The notes below the pieces were generated by a model. It made no database searches. It saw only the letters and a program-made list of their open reading frames with translations, and was not told the DNA's origin. From Fimbriimonadaceae bacterium (GTDB taxonomy: Bacteria > Armatimonadota > Fimbriimonadia > Fimbriimonadales > Fimbriimonadaceae): a DNA stretch of 64,000 nt. The stretch covers positions 552,218 through 616,217 of the forward strand of contig CP075365.1 of the NCBI GenBank assembly GCA_019454125.1, read 5' to 3'. Positions 1 to 12,736 of the stretch are shown in pieces (within the stretch, counting starts at the first letter, position 1; each line of letters begins with the position of its first letter). Made by a program: the position numbers and the translations under genes.

Positions 1-1
1 G

Positions 2-295
2 GCGGGGCACGCGGTCGGGCTCTTCCCCGAGGGGCGACTGAGCCCGGATGGCCGCCTGCTGGACGTTCTGCCGGGGGTGGCGCTCATCGTCCGGAAGGCC
101 CGGGTGCCGGTGGTCTGCGTCGGGCTGAGGGGAACGAACGGCGTGATGCCGAATCCCAAGGAGACGCCGCAATGGTCGGGGCGGCCGATCGTGGCCCGCT
201 GGGGGCGCGTCCAGCGGTTTGCCGATGATGCCGGAGCCGACGAAATCGTCGCTTGGATCGATTCCGAGCTCCGGCGTCTCTCGGGCCAGGGCTAG
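2..295 (+). CDS. 1-acyl-glycerol-3-phosphate acyltransferase (PlsC-like), C-terminal part
   Basis: Only the 3' end is present; the reading frame is open from base 2 to the TAG at 293-295. The visible protein starts with a GLFPEGRLS stretch, which matches the substrate-binding FPEG motif of the PlsC/LPLAT family, and continues with a typical alpha/beta tail. The family acylates lysophosphatidate on the cytoplasmic membrane in phospholipid synthesis. The catalytic HxxxxD motif would lie upstream, outside the window. The gene converges on the cytochrome oxidase operon, with 2 bases between the two stop codons. Family assignment rests on one motif, so substrate is uncertain. Confidence 0.65.
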   Translation, partial: AGHAVGLFPEGRLSPDGRLLDVLPGVALIVRKARVPVVCVGLRGTNGVMPNPKETPQWSGRPIVARWGRVQRFADDAGADEIVAWIDSELRRLSGQG

Positions 296-297
296 GG

Positions 298-765
298 CTA
301 GTGGCCGCCGCCGTGTCCCGCACCCTCGGGTGCGGTAGCGCCTTGGGCAGGCAGGTGTTCGGCCGGCTGGGGGACGACTTCGGCCCGGTCACGCGGCAAC
401 CCGCTCTCGGGCACAGCCTCCCAGCCCGGAACCGGCTCCCAGGGGCGGGAGGTGTAGTCCCCGAACATGAAGAAGAGGAGGAAGAACCAAATGAACCCGC
501 CGAAGGCGTAGATTCTCACGAGGTTGGTCGTGTACTTCACCCCCATGAACACCATGACCACGTAGGACGCCTTCGTCACCGCAATGGCGAGGGCGATGAA
601 GTTCATGAGGAACCAATAGTGCTGGAACGGGGCGAACGCAGGCACGTCCAATGGCAGCCTCGCGGCCAGGATCGTGAGGGCCATAAGGACCGTCAGCATC
701 CCGAAGGTCTTCATCAAGACCGGGATCGGCGTGATGTGGTGCTCGTGGGGAGTGTGCAGTGCCAT
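298..765 (-). CDS. ctaF: Cytochrome c oxidase subunit IV (caa3-type, prokaryotic)
   Basis: This is the last gene of the respiratory operon, 155 aa. A His-rich N-terminus (HTPHEHH) is followed by three hydrophobic segments around residues 17-36, 48-72 and 86-101, the layout of the COX4_pro/CtaF family. Residues after about 105 form a hydrophilic Pro/Ala tail ending in GHGGGH, longer than the usual ~110 aa family length. The protein is a non-catalytic stabilising subunit of the membrane oxidase. It follows subunit III with a 4-base gap. Function is assigned from topology and context more than from invariant residues. Confidence 0.8.
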   Translation of the reverse strand: MALHTPHEHHITPIPVLMKTFGMLTVLMALTILAARLPLDVPAFAPFQHYWFLMNFIALAIAVTKASYVVMVFMGVKYTTNLVRIYAFGGFIWFFLLFFMFGDYTSRPWEPVPGWEAVPESGLPRDRAEVVPQPAEHLPAQGATAPEGAGHGGGH

Positions 766-769
766 GGCT

Positions 770-1470
770 TTATTTCGGGATGAGATAGAAGAGCGGGTAG
801 AGGAAGATCCACACCAGGTCGACGAAGTGCCAGTAGAGCCCGACCATCTCGATTGGCACGTAGTCGGAGAGAACTCCTTGCTTGAACAGCCGCCCCGCCT
901 TGTGCTCGCGCCGGAGCAGCCCCATGAGGACGGCGAAGATGACGATCCCGATGAGGACGTGGAGGCCGTGTAGGCCCGTCATTGCAAAGTACAGCGAGAA
1001 GAAGACTCTCGCGTGCTCTGGGTCGCCGCCGTGCGGGATCGGGTTCCAGTGGAAGGTGTCGTTCGGGAAAAGGTGGTGCTCGAACTTCACGCTCCACTCG
1101 AAGACGAGCTTTATCACGAGGAACGCGGCTGCGCAAAGCTGGGTGATCCAGAGCATGGACATCACCGGTTTGTACTTTTTCAGCTGGGCGTAGTGGACGG
1201 CGAGCGCCACGCAGAGCGAACTGATGAGCAGGATGAAGGTGTTCAAGCCTCCGATCATGTAGTTCAGCTCTTCGTGATAGATGAAGAAGTCGCTCTGATA
1301 CTTCCACCGATAGATGGTGTAGATCAAGAAGAGCGCCCCGAAGAACATGACTTCGGTGACGAGGAACGCCCACATCCCCAGCACATAGGTTTCCTGTTGC
1401 TGGTCGATATGCTCGAACTGCTCGTAAACAGCCGGATCGTCTGGGTTAGCGGTGTGGGGATGGGCAGCCA

Positions 1471-1471
<1 letters not shown>
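770..1471 (-). CDS. ctaE: Cytochrome c oxidase subunit III
   Basis: 233 aa with the subunit III hallmarks: WAFLVTEVMFFGALF near residues 34-48, and FSLYFAMTGLHGLHVLIG around residue 158, the conserved helix with His residues. It ends with the LYWHFVDLVWIFLYPLFYL segment typical of the last helix. The family has up to seven helices; this one shows five clear hydrophobic segments, consistent with the shorter forms found with caa3 oxidases. Its ATG overlaps the subunit I stop codon (TGATG). Subunit III stabilises the oxygen-reducing core and does not carry cofactors. Confidence 0.93.
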
Positions 1472-3194
<1,723 letters not shown>

Positions 3195-3198
<4 letters not shown>

Positions 3199-4289
3199 TC
3201 TCTGGTGGCTCCTTGTTCTTGTTGCATCGCGGGGGCGGAGGCCCTTCTGTTAGCGACATCGGTCGAGTTCTGCGGAGAGCTCGTCGGCCGGGACGTCTCG
3301 AACCCAGGTTCGATCGCAGCGGCCTTCTCGCCGCCCGGCTCCGCGGTCAGCGTCTTCATATACTCGACCAGCGCCAGCACCCGCTCTTCGGTGATCTGGC
3401 CCTTATATGCCGGCATACTGGCCTCGTAGCCCCTCGTCAAGAGCAGCCACGGGGTCAGGATCGATTCCCGCAGATAGTCGTTGTCGGCCACCTTGCTAGA
3501 CCCGTCGCTGAACGTGCGCCTTGTGCCGAAGATGCCGTAGAGCGAGGGGCCGCGCAGGGTGTCCTTTTGACCGTGGCAGTTCCCGCAGCCGAGGTCTTTC
3601 CACGTCTGGGCGCCTGCCGCCGCCATCGTGAGCGGCTTGTCCTGGTAACGGTTGGCGTTGTTCTCCATCCACTTGGCGAAGTCGCCCTTGGACATGACGT
3701 GGACCAATCCGACCATTTCAGAGTGCTGGGTGCCGCAGTACATGTTGCAGAGCATCTTGTACTTGCCGATCCGCGTGGCGGTGAAGTTCAGGTCGGTGTA
3801 TCGGCCCGGCACCACGTGGTATTGGGCGCGGAACTCGGGGAGGTACATCGCGTGGATGACGTCCTGGGAGATCATCGTGAGCTTGATCGGGGTGTCGACG
3901 GGGACGTGGAGCTCGTTGTTTTCCCGGACGCCGTTCATGTGCTGCAAGTGCCACATCCACTGCTTGCCGACGACGAAGATCTCCATCGCCTTCTCCGGCG
4001 TCTTGCGGTAGTTCACGAACCCGAGCGAAGCCCAGACGAAGATGGCGAGGCCGAGCACGAGGGGCACGCCGATCAAGAGGCTCTCAATCTTGAGGCTGTG
4101 GTAGACGGGGTTTCGGCGGTCCGCCGGGCTCCCCTGGCGGTAGGTGGTGGCCAGCCGCAGGATCAAGAGGAAAACCAAGATCGTGAAGATCACCGACAGG
4201 CCCGTGATAGTGAAGAAGAGCAAGTCGTGCCAGAACGCCCGCTCGGACGCCTGCACCGGCATCACGGGAAGAGTCTTAAAGAGGTTCAT
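3195..4289 (-). CDS. ctaC: Cytochrome c oxidase subunit II with fused cytochrome c domain (caa3)
   Basis: 364 aa from the ATG at 4289, chosen because it overlaps the sco stop codon as ATGA; an in-frame ATG 15 codons upstream would lie inside sco. Two transmembrane helices lie near residues 20-45 and 70-90. The cupredoxin domain carries the CuA ligand motif [12 protein letters not shown], and a C-terminal cytochrome c domain carries CGNCH. The Met of the c domain is probably in the SMPAYKG stretch. The fused c domain identifies a caa3 oxidase that accepts electrons directly, here probably from the ActE/ActA cytochromes. It feeds electrons to subunit I. Confidence 0.95.
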
Positions 4290-5167
4290 GAGTCGGTTCT
4301 TTCCTCCGGCCGGCGCTTCGCCTGGCGGTTCCAAACGGCCATCGCGACGACCATCCCGAGGATCGTCACCACGCCGAGGGTCTTTAGCGTGTTCAAGATG
4401 TTCAAGCTTCGCTGACCGGTCAACGGGTCTACCTGGATGCAGGAGAGGAAGAATGGCTGTTCCTCACGCGTCCCGACCTGGCCCTTGCCCGCGTCCTTGA
4501 TCGAATTCAGAAGAAGGCGCTGGGGGTATTGCACGTCCAGGAAATAGCGGCTGATCTTGCCCTGCGGAGTGAGCACGACGAGCGCGGCCGGGTGGGTGAT
4601 GTTGCCGTTGGAGGCGTCATACGTGAACCGGAAGCCGATCGCGTCCGTGACCTTGCGGATCTGGGTCATGTCTCCCGTCAGGAAGTGCCACCCGCGTTCC
4701 GTCATGAGCCGCTCCTCGCGTTTCGTCCGGTTGCCTTGATAGAGCGCGACCAGGGTGTCTTTCTTTTGCGAGGCAAGCTCCGGCGTCTCGCTGGGGTCGA
4801 TACCGACCGTGACGACCAAGAAGTCTTTGCCCACGAAGTCCTTGTTGAACCCCTTCAGGCTCTCGACCAGGTTCATGAGCTCGGCCTCGCAGATGCCGGG
4901 GCACTTGTAGAACACGGGCAGCAGCAGGACGGGCTTGTCGACAAAGTAGTCGCCCAGCTTTACCTTCATGCCGAGTTCGTCGCGGAACTCGGCGTCGAGC
5001 GGGACGAAACTTTCCAGCTTCTGGTCGACCCGGACGTCCGCGGTCTTGCTCTGGGCGGCCACGCGCGACTGGCCGGGGACCGGCGGATCTTTATAGCCGT
5101 AGAACTGGGGCGAGGCGAGGCCGGCCAGTCCCACCAAGGCCATCACAGCCAGGGCGCGGCGGCTCAC
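4286..5167 (-). CDS. sco: SCO1/SenC copper chaperone for CuA assembly
   Basis: 293 aa thioredoxin-fold protein with an N-terminal hydrophobic signal/anchor, the copper-binding YKCPGICEAELM (CxxxC) motif and a downstream conserved His in NITHPAALVVL. These are the three metal ligands of the Sco family. It inserts copper into the CuA site of subunit II, the gene directly downstream. A second hydrophobic stretch near the C-terminus (TLGVVTILGMVVAMAVW) would anchor the C-terminal end, giving an unusually long form with two membrane segments. The GTG start overlaps the stop of the upstream small membrane protein (GTGA). Confidence 0.93.
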   Translation of the reverse strand: MSRRALAVMALVGLAGLASPQFYGYKDPPVPGQSRVAAQSKTADVRVDQKLESFVPLDAEFRDELGMKVKLGDYFVDKPVLLLPVFYKCPGICEAELMNLVESLKGFNKDFVGKDFLVVTVGIDPSETPELASQKKDTLVALYQGNRTKREERLMTERGWHFLTGDMTQIRKVTDAIGFRFTYDASNGNITHPAALVVLTPQGKISRYFLDVQYPQRLLLNSIKDAGKGQVGTREEQPFFLSCIQVDPLTGQRSLNILNTLKTLGVVTILGMVVAMAVWNRQAKRRPEERTDS

Positions 5168-5622
5168 CGTTGCTCCTCCGCCAGGACGGTCGGGGGGATC
5201 TCACCCTCGGGGACACGCGCGTTAGCACGGGACGGCAGGCCCTCGGCCAGAACTTGCGCCATGGCTCGGTCGATGGGGATGTGGACGTGGCCGGTCTTCC
5301 GGTCGGTCCAGCCATAGGTGCTTTCCTTCTTGCGCTCTTCTTGGATCACGTCCACCATGTCCTTGTGGGCGGTGACGTTCGTCTGGATCAGGGGAATGCC
5401 TTCCGCAGGCTTGCGGGTGCGTTCCAACTGCGTCGAGGCGGGCCGCCGGGTCATCTCGGGCGCCACCCAGACGAAGAAGAAGTAGGCGACGATGATCGTC
5501 ACGACCACCGTCCCGAAGAACGGGACCAAGCCCAGGGCGACCGGCCGGGCCGGGACGTCCTGGATCTCGTAGCCCAGTTCCTCCAAGAGGTCTTTATCGC
5601 GGCTTTCGTTATGCTCAGACAT
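5164..5622 (-). CDS. Small membrane protein of the ACIII/oxidase operon
   Basis: 152 aa from the ATG at 5622, which overlaps the actF stop by 8 bases; an upstream in-frame start is less likely. It has one transmembrane helix (PVALGLVPFFGTVVVTIIVAYFFFVW, near residues 27-52) and a periplasmic tail with YGWTDRKTGHVHIPIDRAMAQVLAEGLPSR. Proteins with this 'YGWxDxxxGxVxIPIxRAM' tail occur in oxidase loci of several phyla, as I recall, and have no established function. Position between actF and sco suggests a role in assembling or coupling ACIII and caa3. That role is inference from context. Confidence 0.75.
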   Translation of the reverse strand: MSEHNESRDKDLLEELGYEIQDVPARPVALGLVPFFGTVVVTIIVAYFFFVWVAPEMTRRPASTQLERTRKPAEGIPLIQTNVTAHKDMVDVIQEERKKESTYGWTDRKTGHVHIPIDRAMAQVLAEGLPSRANARVPEGEIPPTVLAEEQR

Positions 5623-6784
5623 TCTCAGTCGCCTCCACAATTCGGGCTTCGCGGGACGTCAGCAAGGGCGCGCGTTGCAACGAGAGCCCATAGGCCAGGA
5701 ACCACAGTCCACCGAGGGCAAAGAGGGCCCCTAGGTCGAGGGCGTGCACGCCCAGTTGCGGTCGGAAGGTCGGCACCGTGATCCAGAACCAATCGACGAG
5801 CCTCATCGCAAAGATGTAGGCGGCGATCGTGCCGAGCGTCTTCGGGCTCTTCTTCACGCCCGGCATGAGGAGCAGCACAAAGGGCACGAAGAACTGGAAG
5901 AAGAGAAGGATGTTGCTGACGATCAGCCAGCCGCCGTCCGTCCGCGCGATGAAGTACTCGGTCGTGACCGGGAGGTTCCCCGACCAGATGATGAGGTACT
6001 GGCTGAACGAGAAGTACGCCCAGAGCAGTGTCATCGTGAGCAAGAGGTTGCCCCAGTCGCGGCTCAGCCATTCCGCCATCACGTCCCGATAGGGCTTGCC
6101 CTCGGAGTTGAAGCAGGCGACCGCCACGGCGAGGGACATCGCCATCAGCGCGCCGCCGATGATGTTCCAGAACCCGTACATGGTCGAGTACCAGTGCAGC
6201 TCCCGGCTCATGCCCCAGTCGGTCCAGGCGAGCGTGACGAGCAGGAAGTACACCACGAGCCCGACCGCGCTAAAGCGGCTCCGGGCCTGCCAGTTCGACC
6301 GGCCGGTCCGTTCTTCTTCCCGCAAGGTCGCCTGGTTGCGCATCGAGAAGAAGAAGAAGACCAGGAAGTAGACGATCCCGCGGGCCACCCAGAAGCTGAA
6401 GTTCATCGCCCCGGCGCGGTGGGTGAGGATCGGGTCGCCCGCCACGACCGAGGGGTTTGCCCAGGGGTAGATCGCGGCCGACTGCGCCGCGACCCCGAGC
6501 CAGCCGATGAATGTGACGCCAAGCGCGAAGGGCCCGCTCCCTGCCTCGAAGAGGCGGACGAGGGGGAAGCCCCAGTGGCCGCGGGTCGCGTGGTGCAGGA
6601 GCGAGAGGCCGAGACAGCCCAAGGTCAGGGCCGTCCAGCAGTGCCAGGCGAAATAGTAGGAGTTCGCGATCTCCACCCCGGACCGGCCGCCCATGGTGCT
6701 GCCGAGCAGGGCGAGCACGATGCCGATCACCAGCAGGACCGCTCCGGCGCTCACGAATGTCCGGTCGAACCGTGATGCCTTCAT
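5615..6784 (-). CDS. actF: Alternative complex III subunit ActF
   Basis: 389 aa from the ATG at 6784, which forms an ATGA overlap with actE. An upstream extension reads through actE in another frame and is rejected. About ten hydrophobic helices are visible, with the ActF-type features HCWTALTLGCLGLSLLHH and FSQYLIIWSGNLPVTTEYFI. ActF is a membrane subunit that resembles ActC and helps form the quinol/proton region of ACIII, the bc1 analogue. It is encoded after actE and before the small membrane protein, the usual act order. Confidence 0.9.
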   Translation of the reverse strand: MKASRFDRTFVSAGAVLLVIGIVLALLGSTMGGRSGVEIANSYYFAWHCWTALTLGCLGLSLLHHATRGHWGFPLVRLFEAGSGPFALGVTFIGWLGVAAQSAAIYPWANPSVVAGDPILTHRAGAMNFSFWVARGIVYFLVFFFFSMRNQATLREEERTGRSNWQARSRFSAVGLVVYFLLVTLAWTDWGMSRELHWYSTMYGFWNIIGGALMAMSLAVAVACFNSEGKPYRDVMAEWLSRDWGNLLLTMTLLWAYFSFSQYLIIWSGNLPVTTEYFIARTDGGWLIVSNILLFFQFFVPFVLLLMPGVKKSPKTLGTIAAYIFAMRLVDWFWITVPTFRPQLGVHALDLGALFALGGLWFLAYGLSLQRAPLLTSREARIVEATENV

Positions 6785-7524
6785 TGCGTGCCTCCCATCG
6801 GCGCCGCGCTGCCCTGTCCGCCGGGGACTGCCGACCCTTCGCCGACGTTCCCGGGGGTGGGCCCGCTCGGGACGGGCGGCCTCGGCGCCAAGGGCGAAGG
6901 CTGCGCGACCTGCGGCTCGGGCGCCGCGTCCTGCGAAGATTCGTAAGGCATTTGCATAAGCTTGTTGCGCTCTTCCGCGGGGACGGAGGCGACCGCGGCG
7001 TACTGGCTCCGTTGCAGCACGCGGATATAGCTGGCGATCGCCCACCGGTCATAGGGGCGGATGCGCTCTTTGAAGGGGTACATCGTGCCGAAGCCGTTGG
7101 TGATCACGTCGAAGAAGTGGCCGACCGGCATGTTGCGAAGCCTTTGCGAGTGGTAGTTGCCCACCGGCCGGGCGAGCGTGAACCCGCGTTTGGCGATCAT
7201 GCCCTCGCCGTCGCCGATCGCGCCGTGGCAGTGCCGGCAGAAGATGTCGAACCGCTCCTTGCCGCGCTTGACCAGCTCTTCGGTGACCGGCATCGGGAAC
7301 TCGCGCACGAGCCGCCCCTCTCGGTCGTAGCCCGTATAGAACTCACGGTCGGTCTTCGGCCGTTCAAAGGCGACGGTTCCGGCCACGGGCGGCCGGGAGG
7401 AGACGCTGTCCGTGAAGAACGCGCTCTTCGACTGCGCCTTGTTCTTCGGCTGTTGCCACATGTCCTGGTGGCAGCCGACCGCAAGGGCGAGCGTGGCGAG
7501 CGTCAAAGGCAGGTACCGCTTCAT
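6781..7524 (-). CDS. actE: Alternative complex III subunit ActE, monoheme cytochrome c lipoprotein
   Basis: 247 aa from the ATG at 7524, sharing its A with the actD stop (TGATG). The N-terminus is a lipoprotein signal (MKRYLPLTLATLALAVGC, Cys18). One heme motif, CRHCH, is followed by GAIGDGEGMIAKRGF, and a Met-containing NMPVGHFFDVITNGFGTMY region supplies the axial ligand, as in ActE. The last ~65 residues form a Pro/Gly/Ala-rich tail that is longer than needed for the cytochrome fold. It transfers electrons from ACIII toward the caa3 oxidase. Confidence 0.92.
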   Translation of the reverse strand: MKRYLPLTLATLALAVGCHQDMWQQPKNKAQSKSAFFTDSVSSRPPVAGTVAFERPKTDREFYTGYDREGRLVREFPMPVTEELVKRGKERFDIFCRHCHGAIGDGEGMIAKRGFTLARPVGNYHSQRLRNMPVGHFFDVITNGFGTMYPFKERIRPYDRWAIASYIRVLQRSQYAAVASVPAEERNKLMQMPYESSQDAAPEPQVAQPSPLAPRPPVPSGPTPGNVGEGSAVPGGQGSAAPMGGTQ

Positions 7525-8086
7525 CAATATCCCTCCGAGGTCCAGACCTCTTCGACGGTCTCGGCCCCTTGATCCCTCAGGAAGGCCATCGCTCTGTCCA
7601 GGTCGTAGTTCGGATCCGAGGCTTCCAGGCAGAGCACAAAACGGTCTTGGGAGGCCCGCACCATCGCTTCCGCGTTGAAGACCGGGCGGTGCGGCTTGGG
7701 CATGTCGTTCATCGCGAACATCCCGAAAGTCGCGGCCGCCGCGGCGAAGAGGATCGTGCACTCATAGAGCACGGGGAAGAACATGGGGATGCTGACCAGC
7801 GGCTTGCCGCCGACGTTGTGCGGGTAGGAGACGGCCGAGGTGAGCGCCTCGAGCGCGAACCCGACGATGGCGCCCGTGGCGCCAGCCCCCAGGACCAAGC
7901 CGGTCAGCATCCAGTCCTTCGGGCGCCCGACCACGTCGGCAAGCCCCTCCACCGGGATCGGCGAATAGCCGTCCATGTGGCGGTAGCCCGCGTCCTTTGC
8001 TCGCTGGGCGGCTTCGAGCAGCGCTTCCGGCGTGGTGAACGATCCGACGACGCCGTACGGCCTTGCGTGGTTGTCCCTGCCGTGGC

Positions 8087-8090
<4 letters not shown>
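7524..8090 (-). CDS. actD: Alternative complex III subunit ActD (DUF3341)
   Basis: 188 aa. The start is a GTG at 8090 overlapping the actC stop (GTGA); it gives the expected YGVVGSFTTPEALLEAAQRAKDAGYRHMDGYSPIPVEGL N-terminus typical of DUF3341 proteins. Two transmembrane helices follow (MLTGLVLGAGATGAIVGFAL and IPMFFPVLYECTILFAAAAATFG), then a cytoplasmic tail. ActD is a small structural subunit of ACIII with no cofactor. The reading frame extends further upstream but that part is antisense to nothing real and overlaps actC. Confidence 0.92.
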
Positions 8091-9592
<1,502 letters not shown>

Positions 9593-9595
9593 GGG

Positions 9596-12500
9596 TTAGG
9601 CTTCCAGCTCCGGATGGGGGTTGTTGACGCGGCCCAGGTGGGTGACGCGCGGACGGGTGTTCAAGTAGCCGAGCAACGAATAGTTGCGCGGGTTCTGCCG
9701 GTGCTTGCTCACCAGGGCGTCGCGGTCGCCCTTGTTGCCGAAGACGATCGCCCCGGTCGGGCACGCCTGCTGGCAGGCGGTGCGGACCTCGCCGTCCTGG
9801 ATCTTGCGCCCGTGCTTCTTGGCGTCGATGCGCGCCTCGTTGATCCGGTGCACGCACATCGTGCACTTCTCCATCACGCCGCGTCCCCGCACGGTGACGT
9901 TCGGGTTCTGGGCGAGCTGCAGCACCGGCACCTTCTCAGGCTTCTCTTGGTAGAAGAGGAAGTTGAAGCGGCGCACCTTGTACGGGCAGTTGTTGCTGCA
10001 GTACCGGGTGCCGACGCACCGGTTATAAACCATTTGGTTGATGCCTTCGTGGCTGTGCGTCGTCGCGGCCACGGGGCACACCGGCTCGCACGGGGCCAGT
10101 TCGCACTGGACGCACGTCACGGGTTGCAGCGCGATTGCCGGATCGTCCGGGTTAAACTCGCCGTGCCTGTTCGGCATGTAGTACCGGTCGATGCGGATCC
10201 AGTGCATCTCGCGGCCCTTTTGGACCTGCTCCTTGCCGACGACCGGGATGTTGTTCTCGGCCTGGCACGCGGTGACGCAGGCGTTGCATCCCGTGCAAAG
10301 GTTCAGGTCGATCGTCATCGCCCACTGGTAGTTGGTGGACTCGTCGTAGAACTCCTGCGGCGGGATGAAGATGCTCTCGTGCTTCTCCGTGCCCCCGTGC
10401 TCCTTGCCGTGCGCCTCCTCTTTGCCGTGCCCGTCCTCGCCGTGGGATTCCCCATGGCCTCCCGCGTGGGAGCCGAAGGTCGGCGAACTCATGACGTCCG
10501 GCTTCTGCAAGAGCATGGCCAAGCTGGTCTTCCGGATCACGTCGCGGTTGCTGTCGACGTCCGTGACCTCGAGCATGTTGTGGAACTGCGCGTTCGCCAA
10601 GGCGTAGGTGCCGTCCGCGTGCTCGACTTGTGCGCCGATCACGAGGTTCGGCGCTGCCGTGGTACGGAGCACCATGGCATCGAAGCCGCCGCCGTGCCGC
10701 TCGTCTGCCGCGGTCCCGATCTGACCGGCCTTTGTACGGCCGTAACCCATGCGCACGACGACGGTCTCGTCGGCCATGCCCATGTTCACGTAGACCGCGC
10801 CCTCAAGCGTCTGGCCGTTCGCGCTGATGCGCGCCCGCCTTCGCGGGCCGTAGTAGGGAAGCGTGCCAAGGTAGCGGTCCACCTGGGTGACCCCCAGCCG
10901 CTGGGCCAGTGCCGGCCCCATTTCGATCGCGTTGTCCCAGGTGAGGTCCGTCAGCGGCTTGGGCAGTTCTTGCAGCCAGCCGACGTTTGAATAGCGGCCG
11001 TCGTAGACGGTCGGGTCCGGCAGGACGAGCAAGTCGATCCCCCCGCCCGCGCCAGGCTCGCCGAGGCCCGCCAGGAGGTTCGGCACGAGCGAGACCGCCA
11101 CGGGCGCGCCCCCTCGCTGTTCCATGGCGCCGATCGCCAGGAGTTCGGCCCAAGCGTCCTCGCGTGTGTCCGCCGCCGCTCCGCTCCGCTCGGTCCAAGT
11201 CTGGCGCACCATCGCCAGGCCGTCTTGGACGCGCCCGAGCAGGGCTGCGAGCAGCTCCACGGGAGACCGCGAGTCGTAAAGCGGCATGATGAGCGGTTGG
11301 CCCACCGAATAGGTGTGGTCGAAGGCGACGCCGTCGCCCCACGCCTCGAGGAAGTGGCTGCAGGGAAGCTGCCACCGGCACGCCGCCGAAGTCTCGTTGT
11401 CGTAGAGCGAGAGGTGCGCGGTCAGCTTGGCCTTGCCCAGCAGCTCCTTAAAGTTCAGGTCTGCCGGGGCGTCGTAGACAGGGTTGCCTTCCAGGACGAG
11501 GAGGAACTTGATCTGGCCCGAGCTCAGCTTCGTCGCAAGGTCGCGGATGTCCGCCATGTTGCTGGTCGGCTTCGCCATGACGGGCGTCTTCGGTTCCAGG
11601 GTCGTCCCGATATTGCCGAGGTGCGAGTTGATCGCGTTGACCACGGCGTGGACGGCGGCGGAGCAGTGCGTCCCTGCCGTGACGATGCTCGCCCCCCGGT
11701 TTGCCAGGAGGTCGGCGGCCATCGCGTTAAGGGCCTTTTCATCGAGCCCTTCCACGGGCGAGGCGCCCGCCCCGGGCACGCCGACCTTCGCGGCTAGGGC
11801 CTTGACGGCGGCCAGTGTCCGGCTGGGCCGCACGCGGTAGCGGTGGTCGGCCATCGCGCCGAAAAGGGTGGGGACCGCCTCCAGTGCGTAGAGCCGGCTC
11901 ATCTCGCGCGTCGTCCCGTCGACGAACCGGTTCGCGGCCAGGTCGCGCTGGTAGCGCACCGGCGCCGGGCCGTCGAGGATGATGTCCGCGTCGATGCCGA
12001 CGACGACCTTTGCGAGGTCGAAGCGCGGCACAAGCTCCACGTTCGTGCCGAAGGCGAGCATCGCGCCCTCCCGCACGTTGTCCCGGTTCACCGGTTCGTA
12101 CTGGTGCCAGGTCGCGTTGGGATATTGGGCGAGGAAGTCTTGGATGAGCCCGGCCAGAGTCGGCGAGCTGACGTTCGGGGTGAGGATGGCGATGCCGTTC
12201 GCGCCGCTTTCGCCCACGTTGGCGAGCGTGTTGCGCGCCTCGATCAAGAACGCCTCCCACGTGCCGAAGTCGCCCAACAGCGTCGGCGACTGCAGCCGGT
12301 CGGGGTCGTAGAGGACGGCGATCTCGGCGATCGTCCGCGAGTCGATCGCCCCCAGGCTGGCCGGGTGCTTCGGGTTGCCTTCCAGCTTCACGGGGCGGCC
12401 GTCGTAGCTGCGGGCGAGCACGCCCATGGCATAACCGCCACGCGTCGCGGTGGTCGCGAAGTACTGGTCGAGACCGGTGGCGTACTCCCTGTGCCCGAGC

Positions 12501-12736
12501 ACCTGCGGCACGATCTTGCGCTGCGGCTCGATGCGGCATCCGGTGGCCAGGCCCGCCATGGCGACGACGCCCGCGGCCATCTTCAGGACGGAGCGGCGGT
12601 CGACCTGGAGGAGCGTCTCCCGGTAGGGGAACTCGTCCTCGGCTGTGCGCCGGGCCGGGTCTGGGTCGACCGTCTGTTCAAAACCCTTGACCAGTTTGGG
12701 CTCCTTGCCGAAGTCGGGGTTAGTGGTGGCAGACAT
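9596..12736 (-). CDS. actB: Alternative complex III subunit ActB, molybdopterin-like plus Fe-S protein
   Basis: 1046 aa. It has a Tat-type signal (DRRSVLKMAAGVVAMAGLATGC, with a lipobox-like Cys), then a ~700-residue domain of the molybdopterin oxidoreductase fold that in ActB is known to lack the cofactor. The C-terminal ferredoxin region carries CTGCNACVTACQAEN, CVQCELAPCEPVCPVAAT, CVGTRYCSNNCPYK and CTMCVHRINEA, enough cysteines for the four clusters of ActB. A His-rich linker (HAGGHGESHGEDGHGKEEAHGKEHGG) separates the halves. It relays electrons from quinol to the ActA/ActE hemes. The start overlaps the actA end by 17 bases. Confidence 0.95.
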   Translation of the reverse strand: MSATTNPDFGKEPKLVKGFEQTVDPDPARRTAEDEFPYRETLLQVDRRSVLKMAAGVVAMAGLATGCRIEPQRKIVPQVLGHREYATGLDQYFATTATRGGYAMGVLARSYDGRPVKLEGNPKHPASLGAIDSRTIAEIAVLYDPDRLQSPTLLGDFGTWEAFLIEARNTLANVGESGANGIAILTPNVSSPTLAGLIQDFLAQYPNATWHQYEPVNRDNVREGAMLAFGTNVELVPRFDLAKVVVGIDADIILDGPAPVRYQRDLAANRFVDGTTREMSRLYALEAVPTLFGAMADHRYRVRPSRTLAAVKALAAKVGVPGAGASPVEGLDEKALNAMAADLLANRGASIVTAGTHCSAAVHAVVNAINSHLGNIGTTLEPKTPVMAKPTSNMADIRDLATKLSSGQIKFLLVLEGNPVYDAPADLNFKELLGKAKLTAHLSLYDNETSAACRWQLPCSHFLEAWGDGVAFDHTYSVGQPLIMPLYDSRSPVELLAALLGRVQDGLAMVRQTWTERSGAAADTREDAWAELLAIGAMEQRGGAPVAVSLVPNLLAGLGEPGAGGGIDLLVLPDPTVYDGRYSNVGWLQELPKPLTDLTWDNAIEMGPALAQRLGVTQVDRYLGTLPYYGPRRRARISANGQTLEGAVYVNMGMADETVVVRMGYGRTKAGQIGTAADERHGGGFDAMVLRTTAAPNLVIGAQVEHADGTYALANAQFHNMLEVTDVDSNRDVIRKTSLAMLLQKPDVMSSPTFGSHAGGHGESHGEDGHGKEEAHGKEHGGTEKHESIFIPPQEFYDESTNYQWAMTIDLNLCTGCNACVTACQAENNIPVVGKEQVQKGREMHWIRIDRYYMPNRHGEFNPDDPAIALQPVTCVQCELAPCEPVCPVAATTHSHEGINQMVYNRCVGTRYCSNNCPYKVRRFNFLFYQEKPEKVPVLQLAQNPNVTVRGRGVMEKCTMCVHRINEARIDAKKHGRKIQDGEVRTACQQACPTGAIVFGNKGDRDALVSKHRQNPRNYSLLGYLNTRPRVTHLGRVNNPHPELEA